Position numbers and translations under genes: made by a program. From positions 1 to 64,000 of the forward strand of contig NZ_FPAU01000012.1 in assembly GCF_900116535.1 (NCBI RefSeq): a DNA stretch of 64,000 nucleotides. The letters run 5' to 3'. Of the stretch, positions 48,888 through 58,786 are shown one piece after another. This DNA is from Kosakonia arachidis (GTDB lineage: Bacteria; Pseudomonadota; Gammaproteobacteria; Enterobacterales; Enterobacteriaceae). Below the pieces are notes generated by a model. That model did not search any database. It saw only the letters and a list, made by a program, of their open reading frames with translations, and was not told the origin of the DNA. The first letter of the stretch is position 1, and every line of letters begins with the position of its first letter.

Positions 48888-49427
48888 ATGAAAGAATCAT
48901 GCATCATTAATGAAATCAACGACATAGTCATCGCCATGGAACTGATATCCTACGGGGCTCGTATGCAAGTTTTAGAAAGTGAGACCATACTCAGTCGCAG
49001 AAAATTATTACGGTTGTACAAAGAAGTTAAAGGGTGTTCACCCGCAAAAGGAATGCTGCCATTTTCACCAGACTGGTTTATGTCATGGGAACAAAACATC
49101 CATTCATCCCTGTTTTATAATATCTATTTGTATCTACATAAAATGGAAAAAAAACGTCCTATTGAATCACTACTTAAGGCCTGGCGGCTTTATAAAGAAC
49201 AGTGCCCGGACGAACCGCGAGAAAAACCCGTATTCGAATTCACCCGAGCCTGGACATTATTACGCTTTATAGATTGCGGGATGCTTGAGCAGATCCCCTG
49301 TTCTAACTGCGGGGGTAAATTTATTTCAACAGTGCGTTATACAAATGCATCCTTCACCTGTAGCCTGTGCTACCCACCTTCTCGAGCCAGCAAGAAAAGC
49401 AGTGTTACTGTCGAACTAAACGCTTGA
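48888..49427 (+). CDS. flhC: Flagellar master regulator subunit FlhC
   Basis: FlhC gives the DNA specificity of the master activator. It has 179 residues (E. coli 192). IVIAMELISYGARMQVLESETILSRRKLLRLYKEVKG and GMLPFSPDWFMSWEQNIHSS align closely with the family. The four zinc cysteines are present in IPCSNCGGKF and FTCSLCYPPSR. It is shorter at the C-terminus than the E. coli protein. It is the only flhC in the window, against two flhD genes. Confidence 0.96.
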   Translation: MKESCIINEINDIVIAMELISYGARMQVLESETILSRRKLLRLYKEVKGCSPAKGMLPFSPDWFMSWEQNIHSSLFYNIYLYLHKMEKKRPIESLLKAWRLYKEQCPDEPREKPVFEFTRAWTLLRFIDCGMLEQIPCSNCGGKFISTVRYTNASFTCSLCYPPSRASKKSSVTVELNA

Positions 49428-49443
49428 ATATATATTTCTCAGT

Positions 49444-49465
49444 GCCCGGCTTTTGCAAGCCGGGC
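49444..49465 (+). terminator. Hairpin after flhC
   Basis: GCCCGGCTT and AAGCCGGGC form a perfect 9-bp stem with a TTGC loop, 16 bases after the flhC stop. No T-run follows directly. It probably separates flhDC from the modification genes. Confidence 0.6.
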
Positions 49466-49598
49466 AACCTGCCTTTATGCTAGCAAGAAAAAAGCCGACA
49501 CTTCCTCCAGATATTCACGTCATATCAGAATTCATTCATCTGGTAAACTATGCAAAATTTTAAGACCAAATTTAGAACATTATCCCGGTACATAATCA

Positions 49599-51995
49599 AT
49601 GAATAACACCTCCCTGTCTTTTGCAGAAATTGAACAACGTTTTTTGCATAGCGATGTGAAAGTTTTATCACTGGATTGTTTCGATACGCTGTACTGGCGC
49701 TACGTTTCACGACCATTTGATATATTCACCCGCATTCAACACGGACTATGCCCGAGTGCACGTTCTAAGGCCGAATCAAGAGCCAGAGGGAAAAAATATT
49801 TTACTACCGGGAAGGACGAAGTCAGCATCGCAGAAATTTACGCTGAGTTGAGCAGTCAGTTTGATAGCGAAGAGCAGAAAAAAATCATTGAATATGAACT
49901 GACGCAGGAAATTGAGAATGGTTTCCTTTTCCCCCCGGCGCTGGGGTTGCTGCGCAAGGCGAAAGAGCGTGGTGTTCGCACTATTATTGTTAGTGACATT
50001 TATTACAACTCTGAGCAATTGAGTCGCCTGCTATCAGCCCACAGTGATGAAATCCCAACGCTGATTGATAAAATTTACTGCTCTGCCGAATTTGGCCACG
50101 GAAAAACAACAAAGCTTTGGCCTGAAATTGTCCGCCAGGAGCAAATTGCGCCGCAGGATATCTTTCACGTTGGTGATAATTTTATCGCAGATTATCAGAA
50201 ACCAGCAAAGCTGGGCGTGAATGCTGTTCACTTTAAACAGTATGAAAAGCCGATCGTCAACGTGCTGGAGCAACGAGCAATTGCCGCTAACATACTCTTT
50301 CCATCCAGTCGCGCCACCGCTCCTATTCCCTCGCTTTTCCATGCCTGCTATTCAGTGGCATTACGCGGTGATATCAGCAGTGAAAAACTGACGGCATGGA
50401 CCATGCTTGGGCCGGTGATGTACGCATTCGCCCGTTTTATCAAGCAGCAGCGCGATAAAATCCCCGGTGTAAAACTGGGCTTTCTGATGCGTGATGGCTA
50501 TATGCCGCGCGAGGCATACCAGACGCTTTATCCGCAAGATAGCTGTGGCACATTGCGGATTTCACGCTTCACCGCTATTTGCAGCTCTTTCCACAACCGG
50601 GAGAGTATTGCCAGTTATCTGAGCGACCTGTTGCATGAAATAGTGAGTTCAAACGAGCGGATTACCCAGGACGGGTTTAGCATGATTGCTAAGCACCTGA
50701 TGGTAAAGACTGAGCAATCCAAAAAAATCCAGGTCCGCCTTGAAGAACTCAACTATTCTGCTGAATATCTGTACGAATCCCTGCTTGCCGATGAGATCGT
50801 CCAGGAGACGCTTGCCCGTTCGGCCGACTTCCGCAGTCGCCTGATTGCCCACTTACGTAATGAATTAAACATCGAGCCAGGCGACACCCTGATGCTGGTA
50901 GACCTGGGCTATTCCGGTACTGCACAAAATCTGTTAGCTCCCCTGCTGGAAAAAGAGCTAGATATTAAGGTTCGCGGCTGTTATATGATTTCTGTCTGGA
51001 TCCCCGGCTGGCATAAAAACCGCGCGGGAATGATTAATCCTGACAATGCCGATTTCCGTCTTATCAGCACCCTGATCCGATTTATCGCATCGGTTGAAAT
51101 GCTCTGCTCCTCGCATGATTTTTCTGTCACCGAATACAGTGAAGAAGGCCAACCAACAGGTAAAAACGATAAGATGTCGCCGCTGGTGCTGCCGAAGATC
51201 CGCCAGATTCAACAACAAGCGCTCGACTGTATACGCATGGCGGCAGAGCTAAATATTCCTACCTCTCAATCACTATGGGAGGCGGCGATCATTGATCTGG
51301 CGCGCTATATTTATTTGCCACTGGCTGGAGAGACCAAACAGCTTGAAGAGCTGACCTTTGATATTAATATGGGCACGGACGTAGTAACAAAGATGGCCGA
51401 TATTCAGGACGCGATTGACTATATGCGTCGCTACGGCATTTCCCGTCTGACGCTTGGCGAAGATACTAAAATACGTACCAACTACCCTTCCGAGTTACGC
51501 AGCTGCGGCATTGAATATTCCCTCTCGACATTCGTTATTTCTCGCTATGCGATCTCCTGGTCGATGGCAAACAGTACCCAGCGTAAGCAGGCGCTGCAGA
51601 CCATGTTTGTGCTGGATCAACAGCGTACCGAATGCAGGACGATTAACGCGACCAGTACCTTTGATGGTTATTTCTCACTCTATATCCCTCAGATCACCCC
51701 GGAGATAGTGGTGCTGATGGGGAAAACTCTGCGTGATTTTGAAATTTTTAGCATTAATCTCGTACCGCAACACTCCGTTTATAAAGAGAGCGAGAACCGA
51801 TTCTCGCATCCGCTGAAGCTTAACCAGGACTATTTTATCGATGGTGCCACACTTACCAATAATCTGGTTTTGAATATGTCGGATGAGGGATTTATCTATT
51901 TCCGCCTTCAGCAGATACCGATGAAATCAATTATTCATATTGTTTATCGTCCGTTGAATATGAAATCTACGTTAACCTCGATCGAAAATTGCTAA
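49599..51995 (+). CDS. HAD-superfamily protein of the modification cassette
   Basis: A 798-residue protein. The N-terminal part (about 20-240) is a HAD phosphatase-like domain: motif I as LDCFDTLYWR (Asp26, Asp29), IIVSDIYYN as motif II, and HVGDNFIADYQKPAKLG as motif IV. The remaining ~550 residues belong to the large HAD-linked proteins that occur in surface-polysaccharide and glycosylation clusters; GFLMRDGYMPREAYQTLYP and LMLVDLGYSGTAQNLL are visible blocks. It lies 18 bases before the big glycosyltransferase gene and likely acts with it. The exact substrate is unknown. Confidence 0.65.
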   Translation: MNNTSLSFAEIEQRFLHSDVKVLSLDCFDTLYWRYVSRPFDIFTRIQHGLCPSARSKAESRARGKKYFTTGKDEVSIAEIYAELSSQFDSEEQKKIIEYELTQEIENGFLFPPALGLLRKAKERGVRTIIVSDIYYNSEQLSRLLSAHSDEIPTLIDKIYCSAEFGHGKTTKLWPEIVRQEQIAPQDIFHVGDNFIADYQKPAKLGVNAVHFKQYEKPIVNVLEQRAIAANILFPSSRATAPIPSLFHACYSVALRGDISSEKLTAWTMLGPVMYAFARFIKQQRDKIPGVKLGFLMRDGYMPREAYQTLYPQDSCGTLRISRFTAICSSFHNRESIASYLSDLLHEIVSSNERITQDGFSMIAKHLMVKTEQSKKIQVRLEELNYSAEYLYESLLADEIVQETLARSADFRSRLIAHLRNELNIEPGDTLMLVDLGYSGTAQNLLAPLLEKELDIKVRGCYMISVWIPGWHKNRAGMINPDNADFRLISTLIRFIASVEMLCSSHDFSVTEYSEEGQPTGKNDKMSPLVLPKIRQIQQQALDCIRMAAELNIPTSQSLWEAAIIDLARYIYLPLAGETKQLEELTFDINMGTDVVTKMADIQDAIDYMRRYGISRLTLGEDTKIRTNYPSELRSCGIEYSLSTFVISRYAISWSMANSTQRKQALQTMFVLDQQRTECRTINATSTFDGYFSLYIPQITPEIVVLMGKTLRDFEIFSINLVPQHSVYKESENRFSHPLKLNQDYFIDGATLTNNLVLNMSDEGFIYFRLQQIPMKSIIHIVYRPLNMKSTLTSIENC

Positions 51996-52013
51996 CTCAA
52001 AAGGTCATATCGC

Positions 52014-55000
52014 GTGTCTGTTCCCGAACTTGTCAGCATTATTATTCCCGCCTGGAAAGCAACCTGGTTTGAAATCGCCCTACAAAGTGCGATGCAGCAG
52101 AACTATGGGGCTTGCGAAATTATTATTAGCGATGACAGTAAAGATGACAGTATCGCACGCATCGTCGATAAGCTCAGCCCCATATCCCGATGGCCGATCG
52201 TCTATCAGCGCAACGTATCGTCACTGGGGGAAATGGGCAATACCGCATCCTGTCTGGCTAAAGCCCAGGGAAAATATATCAAGTTCCTGCACGATGATGA
52301 CGTTTTAAAAATTAACTGTGTCAGTGAACTGGTACAGGCAATCAATCGCCATTCGGATATTGTGATGGCGACATCTCATCGCGAAATGATTGACGTTCAG
52401 GGAAATCCGCTACCGGTTAACCTGGGAACGACACCCCTTTTTAACGTAGATAGCGTACTCCATGGCAGGGATGTCATTAGCTTACAAGCGGATACGCCGC
52501 TTAATTTCATTGGCGAACCCAGCGTCGTGCTTATCCGCAGCGATATCCTGCGTACAATACTGGCTGAGGGAGAACCTCTTTCCTCACTGGGCGGCGAACC
52601 AATGCCTTTTTTAGGCGATCTGGCTATGTATCTTAAAGTGCTACATTTCGGCCATCTGGCGTTAGTTTGTCAAACGTTATCTCAGTACCGCATTTCACGC
52701 AGCCAGTCCCTCGCCACAGCAACAGAAAAAGCCGACGTGGTGAGTGAAACCCATAAAAAAATGCCGCTGGTGATTAAAAAACTGGGTTGGTACGATCCTT
52801 CAAGAAAGCAAGACCATATTCGGATCGCTCCACTCTCTCATCCGGAACAATTTACCGAGCAGAATCTCCTGCAGGAAATTGCCCTCTCGGCGGTCAATAG
52901 CCGTCTTAACAGGTGGCTGGCTGAACGCAAATTGTATCCGGTGCAGCAGCAACAGGCCCTGGACTTTTTTGCGGCGCAATCCGCATGCCCTCGCTGTACG
53001 GTTTATATTGATGCCCGTAACAGCGAACGTAACGCCTGGGACAGAACCTTTAACAGCCTGTCTCATCAGGTTGCAGGGGTAAGCTGGCAGATTATCGCCC
53101 TGATTAATGAGCACGTTGATTATCTTCCTGCCGGAACAGAACAGATACGCCTCGATTTACCGGATGGTCTGGAGGCGCTAAACACCAAAAATCGCGAGCT
53201 AAGCAGCGACTGGCTGCTCTTTCTGGATGCGGGTTGTCAGCTACTCTCCTCCGGTCTTGTTGCCCTCTCCTCTGTTCTGAGCCGCGCTAGCCAACTTGAT
53301 GCCATCTATACGGATATCATTTGCCCACTCGGTGGTAAACCGTTGGATACACTGTGCCGCCCTGATTTCAACCTGGATTTATTATTAAGTACTCCAGGAC
53401 AGATGTCAGGGCGCTGGTTATTTCGGCGCGACCGGGTGGTTGCGGCTGGAGGATTTAATCCAGCTTGCCCGCAGAAATTCGAATTCGAATTGCAACTGCG
53501 TCTTATTGAAAATACAGGGGCAGAAAAGATTGGCCATCTCAGTGAACCGCTTGTACAGGAGATCAGGGCATGCAGACCGGGTTCCGCAGAGCCAACTCTG
53601 CTGCTCAGCCATTTGCATCGTCGCGGTTTTCCCCATGCAGAGATACAAGCCACTGATTATGGCCCATGGCGGGTGAAATATCACCATCAGGACACGCCGA
53701 AGGTAACCATTGCCGTGCTTGGCGGCGATATTGATAGCATTAGCCGCTGCGTGACAGGCTTACTGAATGTGACCCGCTACCCGAATTATGAGCTGGTTAT
53801 TGTGGCGGATAAGCGTGCGGAAGCGGGACGAGAAATCTGGTTAGAAAGCGTCGCTAAGCTCGACCCTGAACGTATCAGGGTAGTGTACTACCCGGCCCTC
53901 TGGCAGCGGGCAGGCATGGCAAATATGGCCTCCCTTAATGCGCAGGGCGATTATTTGCTGTTTTTGAGTAGTAGTATTCAGGTTATGGATGCTGAATGGC
54001 TAGATAATATGCTGAATCACGCCCTGCGACCGGAAGTCGGTATCGTGGGCGGTAAGCAGCTATATGATAACGGCATGATCCGCCACGCCGGTTATATTCT
54101 GGGTCTGCAGGGCGGCGTGGCCGGAGAACCTTTTTACGGGACAGATGACAAAAACAGCGGCTATATGGGTCGCCTGCATGCCGATCAAAACTACTCCGCC
54201 GTTTCAGGCGACTTTATGCTGGTCAGTAAAGATATCTGTTTTGCCGTTAACGGTTTTGACGCCGATCTTAACTGTTATGATGATATTGATTTTTGCCTGC
54301 GGGTCCGTGAACTCGGCGGACTGACAGTCTGGACACCCTACGCCAGAGGATGTCGTCACCCCGAGAAAACCGTCTCTGCCACTACGCTGGCACAGCGTGA
54401 AGCGGAAACCGACACGCTGTTTGAACGCTGGCGATCCTTAATCAGCCAGGATCCGGCTTATAATCCCAATCTTTCTCTCACAGCCGCCTTTACACTGCAG
54501 GATGATAGCCGGCAAAGCTGGCGGCCACTGTTCTGGCGTCCTGTGCCAGTCGTGCTACCCGTAACCGGCGAACAAAACAGAGAGAGCACCTGGCGCATCG
54601 CCGCGCCTTTTGCTGCACTGCGCGATGCAGGTTTTATCGACGGGAAGTCAAACAAAATCCTGCCAGGGCTGCCCGAGTTCATTCATTACAACCCGGACGT
54701 GGCCGTTATTGAACAGCAAAGCGGGATGGGATTGCATAACTGGATAAAAAAAGTGTCGCGATTTGGTTCGGCATTTACAATTGCTCAGTTAGCGCCCCCA
54801 CCCCCTGCAATAACGCTTTCCCATACTGAGTTCACCGCCGTGCAGGACGACTATGTTGCCAGCGTACGGCGAAATCTTACCTATGTTGATCGGCTGATTG
54901 TTGCCGACGAATATCAGGCTGAGGTGTTCGCAGATGCTCATTCTGACGTTATTATCGTCCCCACCCGCTTGCCGCATGCAAGCTGGGGCCAGCTCTGCTG

Positions 55001-55526
55001 TCTACGCAATCAGGGGGAGAAACCGCGTATTGGTTTGCCGGGCAGCCTCTGTCACCGCAGCGTGCAGGAACTGATCGTCGGGCTGATCACAACCTTAGCT
55101 AACGATGTCGAATGGGTGGTTTATGGCCCTTGCCTGCCCGAACTTCGTTCTCTGCTCAAAACATTACGGCGCGAGACAGATACTGAAATTTATCATCAGG
55201 AACTGGCCTTTATGTCTCTTGATCTTGCTCTGGTCCCGCATGATGGCCATCCGCTGACTCACGCGCACGCACATTGTCATCTGATTGAATATGGTGCTTG
55301 CGCTATCCCGGTCGTGTGCAGCAGTACGCTCAATGATGCAAAATCCCTGACGGCTACCCGTGTCACCAATCAATTAAGCGACTGGCAAAATACCATAAGA
55401 ATGCATCTGGCCGACACAACTGCCAGTGAAAAAATGGGTAAGGCGTTACAAAGCGAAGTAAGGCAGCACTGGCTGCTGAATAACGACGGGTTAAATTTGT
55501 GGTCACAGGCCTGGCGAATCCGTTAA
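52014..55526 (+). CDS. Large multi-domain glycosyltransferase
   Basis: A GTG-started protein of 1170 residues with several transferase-like modules. Module 1 (about 1-240) is a GT2 domain: LVSIIIPAWKATWFEIAL, IIISDDSKDD and the DDD motif in KFLHDDDVL. Module 2 (about 315-545) is a weaker GT2-like fold, with LFLDAGCQLL in place of the Asp triad. Module 3 (about 560-790) is a rhamnosyltransferase-like GT2 unit with GIVGGKQLYDNGMIRHAGY and GFDADLNCYDDIDFCLRVRE. The C-terminal ~340 residues resemble a GT4-type fold. Placed between flhDC and sugar genes, it probably attaches glycan to flagellin. Confidence 0.75.
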   Translation: MSVPELVSIIIPAWKATWFEIALQSAMQQNYGACEIIISDDSKDDSIARIVDKLSPISRWPIVYQRNVSSLGEMGNTASCLAKAQGKYIKFLHDDDVLKINCVSELVQAINRHSDIVMATSHREMIDVQGNPLPVNLGTTPLFNVDSVLHGRDVISLQADTPLNFIGEPSVVLIRSDILRTILAEGEPLSSLGGEPMPFLGDLAMYLKVLHFGHLALVCQTLSQYRISRSQSLATATEKADVVSETHKKMPLVIKKLGWYDPSRKQDHIRIAPLSHPEQFTEQNLLQEIALSAVNSRLNRWLAERKLYPVQQQQALDFFAAQSACPRCTVYIDARNSERNAWDRTFNSLSHQVAGVSWQIIALINEHVDYLPAGTEQIRLDLPDGLEALNTKNRELSSDWLLFLDAGCQLLSSGLVALSSVLSRASQLDAIYTDIICPLGGKPLDTLCRPDFNLDLLLSTPGQMSGRWLFRRDRVVAAGGFNPACPQKFEFELQLRLIENTGAEKIGHLSEPLVQEIRACRPGSAEPTLLLSHLHRRGFPHAEIQATDYGPWRVKYHHQDTPKVTIAVLGGDIDSISRCVTGLLNVTRYPNYELVIVADKRAEAGREIWLESVAKLDPERIRVVYYPALWQRAGMANMASLNAQGDYLLFLSSSIQVMDAEWLDNMLNHALRPEVGIVGGKQLYDNGMIRHAGYILGLQGGVAGEPFYGTDDKNSGYMGRLHADQNYSAVSGDFMLVSKDICFAVNGFDADLNCYDDIDFCLRVRELGGLTVWTPYARGCRHPEKTVSATTLAQREAETDTLFERWRSLISQDPAYNPNLSLTAAFTLQDDSRQSWRPLFWRPVPVVLPVTGEQNRESTWRIAAPFAALRDAGFIDGKSNKILPGLPEFIHYNPDVAVIEQQSGMGLHNWIKKVSRFGSAFTIAQLAPPPPAITLSHTEFTAVQDDYVASVRRNLTYVDRLIVADEYQAEVFADAHSDVIIVPTRLPHASWGQLCCLRNQGEKPRIGLPGSLCHRSVQELIVGLITTLANDVEWVVYGPCLPELRSLLKTLRRETDTEIYHQELAFMSLDLALVPHDGHPLTHAHAHCHLIEYGACAIPVVCSSTLNDAKSLTATRVTNQLSDWQNTIRMHLADTTASEKMGKALQSEVRQHWLLNNDGLNLWSQAWRIR

Positions 55527-55746
55527 GCGCTTAATTGATTCCGCAAGATATTGCCGGAAAAAAACAATGCTGTGCCATCAATTATTTTTCCGCAGTAGAT
55601 ATAAATAAAAAAGGATGTCGTCAGGGGGTGAACATGTTTCACTCATCGGTTTAAGACCACTTCATCTCGCTTTTAGAACTATTAGAAGGCAAACAACATA
55701 GAATAGACTAAGGAAATAGTCATGTGTTGCAACTTTTAGGTTAAGA

Positions 55747-56874
55747 ATGAAAAATAATGTAATGGTAACAAGTCCGTTACTGCCACCTCTGGAATCGTTT
55801 ATTCCCTATATGGAAAAAATATGGGAAAGCAAAAAATTAACCAACGGCGGACCTTTTCATTCTCAGCTTGAAGATGCGCTGGCCGCCTATCTTGGTGTCG
55901 AATATTTAAGCTTATTTGCTAATGGTTCAATGGCGCTAATGACAGCAATACAGGCTCTGCGGATCACCGGGGAAGTGATCACCACTCCATATTCTTTCGT
56001 AGCCACATCACATTCCTTACTGTGGAATAATATAAAACCGGTTTTTGTCGATGTGGATCCTCTTACATGTAACATCGATCCAGCCAAAATTGAGGCGGCG
56101 ATTACCCCGGCAACAACTGCAATTATGCCAGTGCACTGTTATGGGATACCATGCGACGTTGATTCTATTCAGCGTATCGCTGATAACTATGGGCTGCGGG
56201 TTATTTACGATGCTGCGCATGCTTTCGCTGTTCGTAATAATGGAGAGAGCATCCTTAATCATGGCGATCTCTCGGTACTCAGCTTTCATGCTACTAAAGT
56301 ATTTAATACATTTGAGGGTGGCGCAATTATATGCCCAAACGACAAAATCAAAAAACGAATTGACTATTTGAAGAATTTTGGTTTTATCGATGAATTAACT
56401 GTTGTTGCTCCAGGCATCAACGGAAAAATGAATGAAATGCAGGCCGCATTTGGTTTATTACAACTACAGTATATTGATGAAGCGATCGGGAAGCGTAAAG
56501 CGATATACGAACGTTATCGGCATGTTCTCAGTGGGATCAAAGGCCTAAGTTTTATCAACTATGCCGAGTCACTAAACTGGAACTACGCCTATTGCCCGAT
56601 ATTTATAGACGAGCGTTATTTCCCGTTGAAGCGAGATGAGTTGCATCACCAGCTTAAAAAACAAGAGGTGTTTGCTCGTCGCTATTTTTATCCACTGATA
56701 TCAGAATTCCCGATGTATAAAGGATTGCCGTCAACAGCCAGCTATAATCTGCCAAACGCACTTCATGTTTCATCGCAGGTACTCTGTCTCCCCCTTTACC
56801 CTGACCTTCGGGATGATGAGTTTGAACGCATTGTGAATATTATCATCAGGATTAGTCAATTAAAGGCTCTATAA
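55747..56874 (+). CDS. DegT/DnrJ/EryC1 sugar aminotransferase
   Basis: A PLP enzyme of 375 residues that makes amino sugars from keto sugar nucleotides. The likely PLP lysine is Lys184 in SFHATKVFNTFEGGA, with Asp155 and His158 in YDAAHAF. FANGSMALMTAIQAL and GKMNEMQAAFGLLQL are also typical. VioA- or QdtB-like enzymes in other flagellin modification islands have the same size. It shares one base with the next gene (ATAATG). Confidence 0.85.
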   Translation: MKNNVMVTSPLLPPLESFIPYMEKIWESKKLTNGGPFHSQLEDALAAYLGVEYLSLFANGSMALMTAIQALRITGEVITTPYSFVATSHSLLWNNIKPVFVDVDPLTCNIDPAKIEAAITPATTAIMPVHCYGIPCDVDSIQRIADNYGLRVIYDAAHAFAVRNNGESILNHGDLSVLSFHATKVFNTFEGGAIICPNDKIKKRIDYLKNFGFIDELTVVAPGINGKMNEMQAAFGLLQLQYIDEAIGKRKAIYERYRHVLSGIKGLSFINYAESLNWNYAYCPIFIDERYFPLKRDELHHQLKKQEVFARRYFYPLISEFPMYKGLPSTASYNLPNALHVSSQVLCLPLYPDLRDDEFERIVNIIIRISQLKAL

Positions 56875-57992
56875 TGAATTCCAAGGATCACTACGTTATT
56901 TTTAGCGGCGCCAACGAGCGGGCTATTGTCGCCTGTTGCCGATACTTCATGGAAAATAATATCCCCTTTTCGATTATAGCCCGGCCCACAAAAGATAAGA
57001 TTTTACTGACTACCTATAAAAAAAATGTAGCGCGCTTTCGCGCCCTTGACACCCTGAATGCTGAGGATATGCTCGCGCAAATTGTCGCACTCAGGCATAG
57101 CCTACCGGATAAGCGTCTGATTTTTATCCCCACTGCCGATTCAGTGAATCGCGTAATCTTATTACACCGGGCGAAATTCAACGCCGCAGGGTTAACCATT
57201 ACGCTGTGTGATGCAAATTTGTATTCCACATTATCAGATAAATCCACCTTCAATGCCTTAGCGCAATCCTTCGCCATCACGATTCCAGAATCACTGAACA
57301 CGCTTTGCGAAAATAAGTTGCCAGTGGTTGCAAAGCCAATGACCGAATTTTCTACCATCAACGACAAAAAGCTTTATCCACAGTTGTTGTTTACCCCTGA
57401 ACATTTGGCAGCTTTTAAACAAAGTTATGCCAGGGAAAATTTTTTCTATCAGCGCTATATTGACGGGCAAAGTTTTTACCTGCTCCTGTTTATGGATAAG
57501 TCTGAAACCAAAGTATTGTGGCAGCGTAATATATTACAGCAGGCAGAAGGCAAATCGATAATTGCAGCGGAGATTTGCGCCTGCCCGGATCCACATTTTG
57601 AGTCATCGGCCATTAAAATGCTTAAGTCGACAGGCTTTTCCGGTTTCATCATGATTGAAATAATGCAGGAAAAAGGGATCAGCTATTTGATCGAGGCAAA
57701 TCCGCGCCTGTGGGGACCGTTCCAGTTAGCAATAGACAACGGTTTCAATCCACAATGGCTTAGTCTTTCGGGTAACTATCCCGACTCGCGACAACGTAAA
57801 TGTTCATACTTTTGGCTAAACGGGCTGCTTCTGAACAAAGCTGAAGGCAAGCGCATTCGGCGATATAGCTATCAAAAAAATATTCTGATGCAGGTCCTCC
57901 GTGGTGAAATTTATAACCGGTGGGATACTGTGTTCCTTTTTTTGAGAGAAAGCGGCATGGCATTTAAATATTATTTAAAAAAATTAAATTAG
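56874..57992 (+). CDS. ATP-grasp ligase of the modification cassette
   Basis: A 372-residue ATP-grasp protein of the carbamoyl-phosphate-synthase/BioD-like type. The ATP-binding lysine is in LPVVAKP (near residue 155), a QRYIDGQSFYLLLFMD strand follows, and metal-binding residues appear in ISYLIEANPRLWG. Such enzymes join a carboxylate to an amine, so it could acylate the amino sugar made by the neighbour. It is coupled to the genes on both sides. Substrate unknown. Confidence 0.8.
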   Translation: MNSKDHYVIFSGANERAIVACCRYFMENNIPFSIIARPTKDKILLTTYKKNVARFRALDTLNAEDMLAQIVALRHSLPDKRLIFIPTADSVNRVILLHRAKFNAAGLTITLCDANLYSTLSDKSTFNALAQSFAITIPESLNTLCENKLPVVAKPMTEFSTINDKKLYPQLLFTPEHLAAFKQSYARENFFYQRYIDGQSFYLLLFMDKSETKVLWQRNILQQAEGKSIIAAEICACPDPHFESSAIKMLKSTGFSGFIMIEIMQEKGISYLIEANPRLWGPFQLAIDNGFNPQWLSLSGNYPDSRQRKCSYFWLNGLLLNKAEGKRIRRYSYQKNILMQVLRGEIYNRWDTVFLFLRESGMAFKYYLKKLN

Positions 57993-58009
57993 TGGTCACT
58001 GGAGCAAAA

Positions 58010-58786
58010 ATGTCACAGCCAGAATTGATTAAATCATTACAGGCACGTTTAAAAACCGAATCGCATTCTGGTAAGCATGCGCAATATCAGATTTTACCTG
58101 CCGGGCTTTCTCAACTGCTTGGCGGTGATGCCCATATGCCATCATCAAGATATGAAGAAGAACGTTTTGCATTCATTTCAAAGCATGTAAAAATGCAGGA
58201 TAAAACGCTTGCCGATATCGGTTGCAACATGGGCTTCTTTACCTTTTCAGCGCTTAATTCCGGTGCTTCTCACGTTACCTGTTTTGAAGGGACAGTGACC
58301 CATGCAAAATTCGTGAAAGATTGCGCTACTTTATTAAAAGAACAGGATAAAATTTCCGTACAACCGCGCTATTTTACATTTACCGATGAAAAACTGAACG
58401 TTGACGTGGCTGTTTTGCTAAATGTTTTACACCATCTTGGCGATGATTATGGAAATTCTCAATTAAATATCGAACAGGCCAAAAAAGAGATTATTACCCA
58501 TCTTAACAGCCTGCATGGAAAATGCCGGACGTTAATCTTTCAACTGGGCTTCAATTGGCGTGGCGATCGAAATTTATCCTTATTTGAAAATGGCACCAAA
58601 TCTGAGCTAATTGATTATATTGCGGAGCATACACAACATTTTTGGGATATTGCGCATATCGGCATCGCCGTCCTCGGCGAGGATGATAAGATTACCTACC
58701 TACCGGTTAATGAGCAAAACATTCAGCGCAGTGACAACATGGGTGAGTTCTTAAACCGGCCTTTATTCATCATGCATCCACGCTGA
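58010..58786 (+). CDS. SAM-dependent methyltransferase
   Basis: I start it at 58010, behind GGAG; an upstream GTG at 57992 lacks such a site. The 258-residue protein has a class I fold: TLADIGCNMGFFTFSAL (AdoMet motif I), CFEGTVTHAKF (motif II region) and VDVAVLLNVLHHLGDDYG (motif IV region). As last gene of the cassette it probably methylates the sugar or its acyl group. The 3' end of the flagellar island lies just after it. Confidence 0.85.
   Translation: MSQPELIKSLQARLKTESHSGKHAQYQILPAGLSQLLGGDAHMPSSRYEEERFAFISKHVKMQDKTLADIGCNMGFFTFSALNSGASHVTCFEGTVTHAKFVKDCATLLKEQDKISVQPRYFTFTDEKLNVDVAVLLNVLHHLGDDYGNSQLNIEQAKKEIITHLNSLHGKCRTLIFQLGFNWRGDRNLSLFENGTKSELIDYIAEHTQHFWDIAHIGIAVLGEDDKITYLPVNEQNIQRSDNMGEFLNRPLFIMHPR

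Noticed and set aside
2332-49427. Lateral (Flag-2, Laf-type) flagellar system
   Set aside because: There is an FlhDC/FliA/FlgM regulatory set, FlhE and E. coli-type gene names in order. The LafK-type sigma-54 regulator and the other lateral-specific genes expected of Flag-2 are not seen.
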